From: Paractinoplanes rishiriensis
GTDB lineage: Bacteria; Actinomycetota; Actinomycetes; Mycobacteriales; Micromonosporaceae
NCBI RefSeq assembly: GCF_016862375.1
Contig: NZ_BOMV01000058.1
Location: forward strand, 1-46,630
Direction: 5' to 3'
DNA: 46,630 nucleotides
The notes below the pieces were generated by a model. That model did not search any database and was not told the DNA's origin. It saw only the letters and a program-made list of their open reading frames with translations. Shown piece by piece: positions 40,269 to 46,630 of the stretch; within the stretch, counting starts at the first letter, position 1; every line of letters begins with the position of its first letter. Made by a program: the position numbers and the translations under genes.

Positions 40269-41072
40269 ATGAGCGATCAATCCGACCTGCACGCGATGCT
40301 CAACACCGATGTCCCGCACTCGGCCCGGCTGTGGAACTACCTGCTCGGCGGCAAGGACAACTTCGCGGCCGACCGCGAGGCCGCCGAGTACGCGCTGGCC
40401 CTGATGCCCGAGTTGGTGCAGTCGGCCCGGGCCAACCGCGAGTTCCTCGGCCGCGCGGTGCGATACCTGGCCGGCGAGGGCATCCGCCAGTTCCTCGACG
40501 TCGGCACCGGCCTGCCCACGGCCAGCAACACACACGAGGTGGCCCAGGCGGTCGCCGCCGACAGCCGCATTGTCTACGTCGACAACGACCCGATGGTGCT
40601 GGTGCACGCCCGCGCCCTGCTGACCAGCACGCCACAGGGCGCCACCGACTACATCGAAGCCGACCTGCGTGCCACCGGCCGCATCCTGGCCGACGCCCGC
40701 AAGACCCTCGACTTCGACCAGCCGGTCGCGATCATCCTGTCCGGCATCCTGAACTTCGTCGTCGACGACGCCGAGGCCCGCGAGATCGTCGACCACCTGC
40801 TGGCCGCCGTGCCGTCCGGCAGCTACCTGCTGATCTCGCACCCCACCGAGGAGGTCAACGGCCCCGCGGTGCGCGAGTCGATGCGCCAGTGGAACGAGAG
40901 CGGCGCCGCCCCCATCACGGCCCGCTCCCGGGACGGGATCGCCGCCTTCTTCACCGGTCTCGACCTGCTCGACCCCGGCGTGGTGACCTGCACGGCCTGG
41001 CGCCCCGACCCGGCCCGCCCCGGCATCACCGACACGGTTTCCGAGTTTGCCGGCGTGGCTCGAAAGCCCTGA
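40269..41072 (+). CDS. DUF574 SAM-dependent methyltransferase
   Basis: A 267-aa protein of the Methyltransf_19/DUF574 family, very common in Streptomyces and Micromonosporaceae. The start carries the family hallmark ARLWNYLLGGKDNFAADR, then FLDVGTGLPTASNTHEVAQ (SAM loop), VYVDNDPMVLVHARALL and VAIILSGILNFVVDD. Substrate unknown; these are often found singly. The ATG at 40269 has GAGGGG upstream. It starts 22 bp after korB and may be a distal gene of that operon. Confidence 0.92.
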   Translation: MSDQSDLHAMLNTDVPHSARLWNYLLGGKDNFAADREAAEYALALMPELVQSARANREFLGRAVRYLAGEGIRQFLDVGTGLPTASNTHEVAQAVAADSRIVYVDNDPMVLVHARALLTSTPQGATDYIEADLRATGRILADARKTLDFDQPVAIILSGILNFVVDDAEAREIVDHLLAAVPSGSYLLISHPTEEVNGPAVRESMRQWNESGAAPITARSRDGIAAFFTGLDLLDPGVVTCTAWRPDPARPGITDTVSEFAGVARKP

Positions 41073-41100
41073 TCACCGCCAGCAGCCACTGACGCGGCAG

Positions 41101-42114
41101 TCAGACCGCGATGCCGACCGTGCTGTTCTCGTCGCGGATGTAGACCAGCAGATCGCCCGTCTCGATGGTGACCACATGCTCCCCGCCCAGCGGCAGCACC
41201 TTGCCGCGGCGGATCAGGGCGACCACCAGGGTGGGCAGCTCGCGAGGGTTCTGGCCGACCTCGGCCCGCTCGGCGCTGCGCATCGCCAGCGCCATGCCCT
41301 GACCGGGGGTCAGCAGGTCCTCGACCACGTCGATCAGCGGCGGGGCCGTCGTGGTCAGACCCAGCAGGCGGCCGGCGGTGGCGGACGAGACGATCACGTG
41401 GTGGGCGCCGCTCTGCTTGAGAAGGGCGGCATTTTCCTGCTCACGCACGGAGGCGATGATGCGGACCTGGCCGGCGGTCAGCTGGCGGACGGTCAGCGTG
41501 ATCAGGACCGAGGCCTCGTCGGTATCGGTCGCGATGATGACCGAGCGGCAGTTCTTGACGTCGGCATCGAGCAGGACCGAGGAGCGGGTGGCGTTGCCCT
41601 CGATGGCGACCAGGCCGTGGGACGCGGCTTGGCGCAGACCCTCCTCGCGGCTCTCGACCACGATGATTTTGGACTTGTCGTAGCCGGTCTCGAGGAGGGC
41701 GGCCACGGCGGCCCGGCCCTTGGTGCCGTAGCCGCAGACGATGACGTGGTCCTTCAACTTTCGCCTCCACCGGCTGATCAGCAGGCTGTTGCGGTACTGG
41801 TCGGTGAGCACCTCGAGGGTCGTGCCGACCAGGATGATCAGGAAGAGCACGCGGCACGGGGTGATCACGAGAACGTTGACCAGCCGGGCCTGGGAGCTGG
41901 TCGGAGTGATGTCGCCGTAGCCGGTCGTGGACAGCGAGACGACCGCGTAGTAGAAGCAGTCCAGCAGGGTGAGGCCGTCCTCGTTGACGTCGCGATAGCC
42001 GTCGCGGTCGAGGTAGATGACCGTGACAACGAACAGCACGAGCGAGACAGCCAGGGCAAGACGTACGCCGAGTGCCCGCAGCGGCCCTTGCCGGACCCGC
42101 GGCAGATGGATCAT
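41101..42114 (-). CDS. Two-TM potassium channel with RCK domains
   Basis: A 337-aa channel. TM1 (about 16-35), pore with selectivity filter STTGYGD (about 63-69) and TM2 (about 75-105), followed by a RCK/TrkA-N domain starting VIVCGYGTKGRAAVAALLE and a C-terminal TrkA-C domain ending in ENSTVGIAV. This is the MthK-type layout; ligands (Ca2+, NAD(H) or c-di-AMP) are unknown. I chose the ATG at 42114 because the frame upstream has no conserved sequence. Convergent with the methyltransferase, 28 bp apart. Confidence 0.9.
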   Translation of the reverse strand: MIHLPRVRQGPLRALGVRLALAVSLVLFVVTVIYLDRDGYRDVNEDGLTLLDCFYYAVVSLSTTGYGDITPTSSQARLVNVLVITPCRVLFLIILVGTTLEVLTDQYRNSLLISRWRRKLKDHVIVCGYGTKGRAAVAALLETGYDKSKIIVVESREEGLRQAASHGLVAIEGNATRSSVLLDADVKNCRSVIIATDTDEASVLITLTVRQLTAGQVRIIASVREQENAALLKQSGAHHVIVSSATAGRLLGLTTTAPPLIDVVEDLLTPGQGMALAMRSAERAEVGQNPRELPTLVVALIRRGKVLPLGGEHVVTIETGDLLVYIRDENSTVGIAV

Positions 42115-42298
42115 TTCTTGCCCCGCACACGCACACCATAGCGGCCTGGTGGAAGTCGGCACTCCAGGACATCACATTAACCGTCGTTCAGGAATACCAA
42201 GCGGTAACTTCGGCATGGTCCGCGCAAAGTGGATCCCCATCATTGAGCGCCAGGAGTAACGGATCGAAGACTGTGAGTCACCGACAATGGGGGCTCAG

Positions 42299-42805
42299 AT
42301 GATGATCCGTCGCATCCTCCTCACCCTGGCCGTCGTCCTCGCCGTGCTCGCACCCACCAGTGCGGCCGCCGCGGCCACCGCGGACAAGCTGGCGGTCCTC
42401 GCCGGCTGGACTCAGCCCACCGCGGCCAGCACCAACGCCTGGAACACCGCCCGGCTCAACCGGGTGCCCTGGCAGTCGTACAACTTCGACTGGTCCACCG
42501 ACTACTGCTCGGCCAGCCCGGATCGCCCACTCGGCTTCGACTTCACGATCTCCTGCTGGCACCACGACTTCGGGTACCGCAACTACAAGGCCGCCGGGCA
42601 GTTCCCGGCCAACAAGCCCCGGCTCGACGACACCTTCTACGCCGACCTGAAGCGGGTCTGCGGGACGCACAGCTCACTGGTCCGGCCGGCCTGCCTCAGC
42701 CTGGCCTGGACCTACTACCAGGCCGTCCGCACCTTCGGCTCGCTCAGCGCGGTCAAGAAGGCGGACATCGACAAGGCCGCCGCGATGATGGAGAACGCGG
42801 CTTAA
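42299..42805 (+). CDS. Secreted phospholipase A2
   Basis: A 168-aa prokaryotic PLA2 of the Streptomyces violaceoruber type. A signal peptide (about 1-25, cut near AAAAA) precedes the domain; the catalytic pair is His 89-Asp 90 in SCWHHDFGYRNY, with the calcium-binding segment WSTDYC just before it. It hydrolyses the sn-2 ester of phospholipids. The ATG at 42299 has GGGGGCTC directly upstream and starts the signal peptide; ATG at 42287 is possible. Convergent with the cyclase-ATPase gene, 12 bp apart. Confidence 0.92.
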   Translation: MMIRRILLTLAVVLAVLAPTSAAAAATADKLAVLAGWTQPTAASTNAWNTARLNRVPWQSYNFDWSTDYCSASPDRPLGFDFTISCWHHDFGYRNYKAAGQFPANKPRLDDTFYADLKRVCGTHSSLVRPACLSLAWTYYQAVRTFGSLSAVKKADIDKAAAMMENAA

Positions 42806-42817
42806 CCGAGGGGCTGG

Positions 42818-45559
42818 TCAACCGAGTGTCTGGGCCAGGCGGGCCGCCCCGTCCTCCAGGTCCGGGTGCTCGACCGCCAGTGCCATCGCCACAATCCGAT
42901 CAAAGCCAAGACCAACACCATCGGCGTACGCGGCGTCGAACGTCGCGTCGCCGAGGGCGGAGCGCAGCGCCAGCTGCTGTTCCGACCAGAAGCGGCCGAA
43001 CACGTCGGTGCGCCGCGCACCGCGGGCGGCCTCGGCACCACCGAACAGCACCGCGGCCGTCGCGGGGTCGCCGCCCAGCGCACAGCGGACGGCGATCGCC
43101 GCGACGGCGTCGGCCGCGGCACCCCGGTAGCCGTGCCGCAGCCGGGACCGCAGTGCCACCACCAGATGGTCGTGCGCCGCCACCAGGTCGCGGCGCCGCA
43201 ACGCCACCATCCCGAGCAGCCAGTCCACGGTGCGCCGGCCGCGGTCCTCCGGGCGGCCGGCCTCCCACTGCCGGGCGCCGCCCAGCAGCTCGGCCGCGTC
43301 GTCCACGGCGTCCCGGCGCCAGAGCAGCTCGGCCAGCGTGACCACGGCCGGCAGCGCCGACTCGGGCACGCCGGCCTGCTCGGCCCGGGCGGACACCTCG
43401 CGGCAGAGCTGCTCGGCCTCCCCGTACCGGCGCTCCTCCAGCAGCGTGGTCCGCCGGGCCGACTGGGCGTGGATCAGCAGGGTGGGGTTGTCCACGTCGC
43501 GGGCGATCGACTCGGCCCGGTCCAGGAAGCGGGCGCGTTCGTCGCGGTCGTCGGCCAGGCCGGCGTGCACCAGGTAGGCGGCGGCCACTTCGGACTCGCC
43601 GACCCGGCCGTCCAGCCGCCGGTACAGGCGGTAGAGAAGGTCACGGCCCTCCCGGGCGCCGCTGTGCTCGCGCCACCACGGGTCGAGCGCACCGGCCAGT
43701 CGCAGCCCCGCTCGGACGCTGCCGTGGGTGGCGGCCCAGCGCAGGGCGGCGCGCCACTCGGCCACGTACGGCGTCAGCTCGGTCAGCGACACGGTGCGCG
43801 GCTGGCCGTCGGTGTCCACGGTGACCCGCTCCACGGCGTGCAGCGACCAGGCCACGTGCCGGTCCCGGGCGGCGTGCTCGTCGCCGGCCGTGGCGAGCTG
43901 CCGGGTCGCGTACGCCCGAACCTGCTCGGACATCCGGTACCGCGGACCCGGCACCACCTCGATGAGCGACTTCTCGGAGAGCTCGGAGAGCGCGCCGAGC
44001 GCGTCCGGGCCGCACCATTCGACGGTGGACAGGTCGACCGCGCCGGCGAAGACGGCGAGCCGGCGCAGCAGGCCGGCAGCCCGGCCGCTCAGGGTGCGGT
44101 ACGACCAGGCCATGCTGGCGGTGAGGCTGTCGTGGCGGTCGTCGGTGTCCCCTATCCCCGCGGTCAGCGGGTCGAGGGCGGCGATCGGGTCGTCCAGCCG
44201 GGCGGCCAGCTGACCCGCCGAGAGCAGCCGCAGCCGGACCGCGGCCAGTTCGGCGGCCAGCGGCGAACCCTCCAGCCCGGCGGCCACCCGGGCCAGCTCG
44301 GCGCCGTCGTCGGCCGATGCCGGCCGGCCGCCGCGCGCCGCCGTTGCACGCTCGCTGAGCAGGGTGAACAGGTCGGCCGGCGACATCGGCGGTAGCCGCC
44401 AGACAACCTCACCGTGCACGCCGAGCGGTTCCCGGCCGGTGATCAGCACGTCGACGCCCGGGCACGCGGCCAGCAGGCGCCGCACCAGTCCCGCGCAGGC
44501 CGCCGGTGCCACCTCGCAGGTTTGCAGGAGCAGCAGCATCCGCCGCCCCGCGCACTCCTCCAGCACGGTGTCGAGCACCGGGCGGCCCGGCTCGGTGCGC
44601 AGGCCCATGGCCGCGGCCAGGGCGGGGGCCAGGCCGGTTGCCGCGCTCACCGCATCGACCGTCCAAATTCCTTGGGGGTACGCCGTGAGCATCTGCTCGG
44701 CCAATGCGTAGGAGAGCCGGGTCTTGCCCGCACCGCCCGGGCCGGCAATGGTGACGATCCGGTTGCCGGACAGCAGCGTGGTCAGCTCGGCCAGTTCGGC
44801 GCGGCGGCCGATGAACGAGGTGAGCGGGGCCGGCAGGTTGTGCTGGGCGGCGCCCGGGGTGCGCGGGCGGGGGAAGTCGCGGTCGAGGCCGGCCGCGATG
44901 GCCTGGAAGAGGCGTTCGTCGTCGTCGAAGCCGCGGAGGCGGTGCGGTCCGAGGTCGAGCAGGTCGACGCCGGCCAGGCAGGCTGCGGTTCTCCGGTCGC
45001 TGGTCCCGGTTTTGCTTGCCACCGTGGCACCGATTGACGGTGCCGCCGCGCTGGCGGACGCTCTGGCTCGGGCCAGCGCGGGAAGCGGGAAGGCCGGTCC
45101 GAAGGGGACCGGGACACCGGCGGTGAGCACGGCCAGGGCGGTGGCGCCGGAGCAGAGCACCTGACCGCCGTGCGCGGCCGAGGCCACCCGGGCGGCACGG
45201 TGCACCTCGATGCTGGCGTACTCGCCACCGACCGGCTTGGCCCATCCGGTGTGCATGCCCATCCGAACCCGCGGCTGACCGTCACGCCCCGGCCATTCGT
45301 GTGCGGACAGTCGCCGCTGTGCTTCTACACAGGCCGCCAGCGCCGCGCCAGCGTCATGAAACGCAACGAAAAAAGAGTCACCCTCAGTAAACAGCTCGAC
45401 ACCACCGAAGTCACTCAGCGCAGCGCGCAGGATCCGGCGGTGAGCACCAAGGACGGAGCCGTAGTCGTCGCCGAGCATCCGGGCCAGCCGAGTCGAGCCC
45501 TCGATATCGGTGAACACAAAGGTCACCAGGCCGCTCGGCAGCTCGGTCCGTCCCGACAC
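42818..45559 (-). CDS. Class III nucleotide cyclase fused to an NB-ARC-like ATPase
   Basis: A 913-aa protein. Residues about 8-220 form a class III cyclase domain: metal Asp 18 (FTDIEGST) and Asp 61 (TEGDSFF). The purine-selecting Lys is replaced by Phe 57, and the transition-state Asn by His 120 (EVHRAAR), with Arg 124 kept. About 45 Ala/Ser-rich residues are inserted at 148-195. An ATPase with Walker A GPGGAGKT (273-280) and helical TPR-like repeats follow. In mycobacterial relatives (Rv0386, Rv1358) a LuxR HTH ends the protein; here none is seen. Cyclase activity is uncertain. GTG at 45559 has GGAGG 7 nt upstream. Confidence 0.9.
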   Translation of the reverse strand: MSGRTELPSGLVTFVFTDIEGSTRLARMLGDDYGSVLGAHRRILRAALSDFGGVELFTEGDSFFVAFHDAGAALAACVEAQRRLSAHEWPGRDGQPRVRMGMHTGWAKPVGGEYASIEVHRAARVASAAHGGQVLCSGATALAVLTAGVPVPFGPAFPLPALARARASASAAAPSIGATVASKTGTSDRRTAACLAGVDLLDLGPHRLRGFDDDERLFQAIAAGLDRDFPRPRTPGAAQHNLPAPLTSFIGRRAELAELTTLLSGNRIVTIAGPGGAGKTRLSYALAEQMLTAYPQGIWTVDAVSAATGLAPALAAAMGLRTEPGRPVLDTVLEECAGRRMLLLLQTCEVAPAACAGLVRRLLAACPGVDVLITGREPLGVHGEVVWRLPPMSPADLFTLLSERATAARGGRPASADDGAELARVAAGLEGSPLAAELAAVRLRLLSAGQLAARLDDPIAALDPLTAGIGDTDDRHDSLTASMAWSYRTLSGRAAGLLRRLAVFAGAVDLSTVEWCGPDALGALSELSEKSLIEVVPGPRYRMSEQVRAYATRQLATAGDEHAARDRHVAWSLHAVERVTVDTDGQPRTVSLTELTPYVAEWRAALRWAATHGSVRAGLRLAGALDPWWREHSGAREGRDLLYRLYRRLDGRVGESEVAAAYLVHAGLADDRDERARFLDRAESIARDVDNPTLLIHAQSARRTTLLEERRYGEAEQLCREVSARAEQAGVPESALPAVVTLAELLWRRDAVDDAAELLGGARQWEAGRPEDRGRRTVDWLLGMVALRRRDLVAAHDHLVVALRSRLRHGYRGAAADAVAAIAVRCALGGDPATAAVLFGGAEAARGARRTDVFGRFWSEQQLALRSALGDATFDAAYADGVGLGFDRIVAMALAVEHPDLEDGAARLAQTLG

Positions 45560-46184
45560 GGTGAACCTCCGCCTCCTTTAGGAAGTCGCGTCTCATGCTG
45601 CCGTATCACAGCGTTACCGCGCATCGTAGAAACGGACGGTAACAATCCGCCCGCCACGGCCGACCCCGGACGAAGGACAGCCGGTCCGGAGTCATCGACA
45701 TTCTCTATGCACTACGCGTGACGTAACGAAATGGATCGAGCCGAGACACGCGGCGGTCGGCCAGTTCCACCCGGCCGTTCGGACGTACCCGCAAGAGACC
45801 CGCGAAGCGTCTCTCCACATCGTCCGGTCACTGCGCTCAGTAACCGCGGACCGCCGCCTCGCCCGCTCCGCCCCGCGCCACACCGCGAGAGACATATGTG
45901 CAGCTCAAAGCATTGATCACCGCCAAGATAGCGGCCCGCGCCGGCAGCCGCGACCCCAACGCGCCCAGACCCGCCATCCGTGTTGAGTAATCCCCCGAAG
46001 GCGTCACGGAGCTCACCGGGGCGCCGGTCGACGCGGGACGCCCCGCGAGGCCACGGTCGATGCGGCATGCAGCCGCGGCTTGTGGCCCAGAAGGCACGGG
46101 CCGAGGCGCGGGCCGAGGCGCGCCGACGCCGTGGTTACCGGCCCCCTCGGCCAAGCGAGTGGTGCGGTGCCGCTGGCGCTGGGT
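45560..46184. other. Intergenic region without a recognised gene
   Basis: 625 bp. Reading frames in it are short, Arg/Ala/Gly-rich on both strands, and lack family motifs and good ribosome sites. I see no tRNA, terminator or clear operator. Part of it must hold the promoter of the cyclase-ATPase gene. Confidence 0.5.
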
Positions 46185-46412
46185 TCAGCAGCCGCAGCCG
46201 CCTCCGCAGCAGCCACCCCCGCCACCCGCCGAGGGCTGGGGGCTGATCCCGGTGGCGGCGCCGCCGCGGCCGGTCAGGGCGATGGTGGAGAGCAGCTTTA
46301 CGGTGTCGGCGTGGCCCTGGGGGCAGGGCGTGGGTGCGGACGCGTCGCGCATCGGGCGGGTGACCTCGAACGTGTCGCCACAGGCGCGGCAGCGGAACTC
46401 GTAACGCGGCAT
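46185..46412 (-). CDS. FmdB-family zinc-ribbon protein
   Basis: A 75-aa protein starting MPRYEFRCRACGD. Cys 8, Cys 11 and the CPQGH pair (Cys 30, His 34) make a modified zinc ribbon in which the last Cys is His. The tail is Gly-rich and ends GGCCGGGCGC, adding four Cys that may bind metal. It is a second FmdB protein besides Ruc (6603), without the Ser tail. The ATG is six bases after TACGCT, so leaderless. Confidence 0.88.
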   Translation of the reverse strand: MPRYEFRCRACGDTFEVTRPMRDASAPTPCPQGHADTVKLLSTIALTGRGGAATGISPQPSAGGGGGCCGGGCGC

Positions 46413-46418
46413 GGGAAC

Positions 46419-46424
46419 AGCGTA
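46419..46424 (-). promoter_or_regulatory. -10 element of the second FmdB gene
   Basis: TACGCT on the minus strand, six bases (GTTCCC) before the ATG at 46412; no ribosome site. Confidence 0.55.
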
Positions 46425-46489
46425 GGCCGCCGGGACCGGGAAGCATCCGCCGGCATCAACACGGCCTCTTGTTATGAGCCTTTGGCGGG

Positions 46490-46495
46490 TAGTGT
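46490..46495 (+). promoter_or_regulatory. -10 element of the right-edge gene
   Basis: TAGTGT, six bases (CGGGCC) before the GTG at 46502, with TTGTTA at 46469-46474 as a weak -35 candidate. Leaderless arrangement. Confidence 0.55.
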
Positions 46496-46501
46496 CGGGC
46501 C

Positions 46502-46630
46502 GTGGCGAACGGGCGGGAGAAACCGGCGGAGCACCCCGAGCGGCGGGTGCCTGCGCCGCACCAGGGTGGGCCCCTCAGCAGCTCCGGCGCGGCGCCCGAG
46601 CAGCTGCCCGATCCGGACCCGGCCCCGCCG
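46502..46630 (+). CDS. Unidentified gene, 5' end only (runs off the right edge)
   Basis: The first 43 codons are open from GTG at 46502: MANGREKPAEHPERR, then a Pro/Gly/Ser-rich stretch with PEQLPDPDPAPP. This is a disordered, charged N-terminus with no domain visible yet. Coding is supported by the leaderless promoter and the absence of stops. Function cannot be inferred. Confidence 0.6.
   Translation, partial: MANGREKPAEHPERRVPAPHQGGPLSSSGAAPEQLPDPDPAPP

Noticed and set aside
40250..42818. A 15-nt identical sequence AACCGAGGGGCTGGT at 40250-40264 and 42804-42818
   Set aside because: It is short and GC-rich, in one case a ribosome-site region and in the other a gene end; no flanking similarity supports a duplication or attachment site.
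42818..45559. NB-ARC ATPase as an anti-phage (Avs-like) defence protein
   Set aside because: The cyclase-ATPase-TPR layout belongs to the known actinobacterial regulator family; there is no effector domain and no defence gene nearby.
45837..46154. Minus-strand 105-aa frame between the cyclase-ATPase and FmdB genes
   Set aside because: It lacks a ribosome site, a leaderless promoter and any family motif; Ala/Arg/Gly composition is as expected for GC-rich non-coding sequence.

Overview
This is one stretch of a high-GC actinobacterial chromosome. GC content is high throughout, many genes start with GTG or TTG, and at least nine genes show a TANNNT-N6-(A/G)TG arrangement expected of leaderless mRNAs. 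Gene content and the style of the small proteins suggest Micromonosporaceae (Actinoplanes or Catenuloplanes-like); that is an inference, not a database result. I see no phage, transposon, CRISPR array or biosynthetic cluster. The window looks like core chromosome with several lineage-specific changes.

Left block (1-7000). A tRNA-Ala fragment is followed by a minus-strand operon galU - glp/moeA - rimJ, with sepX/glpR beyond it. Glp (a gephyrin-like MoeA paralogue) and SepX/GlpR form a recently described actinobacterial cell-division module. Divergently come a HAMP-GAF-GGDEF diguanylate cyclase and the pair 5-formyl-THF cyclo-ligase - ruc. Ruc is an FmdB-type zinc-ribbon chaperone, and a near-perfect CIRCE (HrcA) operator lies just before its start. 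The same order is known in M. tuberculosis as Rv0991c-Rv0996.

Middle (7000-25400). Mostly single genes: a 58-aa conserved protein too short for usual ORF cut-offs, DUF2231, FurA, an MpaB-like oxygenase, an Fe-S RecB-type nuclease, MarC, a PHP phosphoesterase, a PH-domain membrane protein, DUF6758, a TrmH-type RNA methylase and thioredoxin. A consensus-quality CRP site lies in the trxA upstream region. After a strong terminator comes an Rv2578c-type radical SAM gene with a LexA (SOS) box touching its start and an intein inserted exactly in the CxxxCxxC cluster motif. Then follow a CoA-binding protein, two Pro/Gln/Tyr-rich DUF4190 membrane proteins around a short-chain dehydrogenase, a lipoprotein, an EamA transporter, a HAD hydrolase and PhzF.

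Right block (25400-37150). MgtE-N/CBS protein, DUF1003, Mrp, TatB, HtrA, O-methyltransferase, DUF3117, Tag, SRPBCC and a DivIVA-domain protein reproduce the mycobacterial Rv1209-Rv1232c neighbourhood. Two changes stand out: sigE and rseA, normally between htrA and the methyltransferase, are absent, and a paaX - paaG-like - secreted trypsin - hypothetical segment sits between DUF3117 and tag. PaaX has a perfect 9-bp inverted repeat at its promoter.

End (37150-46630). An orphan nuoA is divergent from korAB (2-oxoacid:ferredoxin oxidoreductase). Then come a DUF574 methyltransferase, a two-TM K+ channel with RCK domain, a secreted phospholipase A2, a 913-aa cyclase-ATPase, a second FmdB protein and the start of an unidentified gene that runs off the window.
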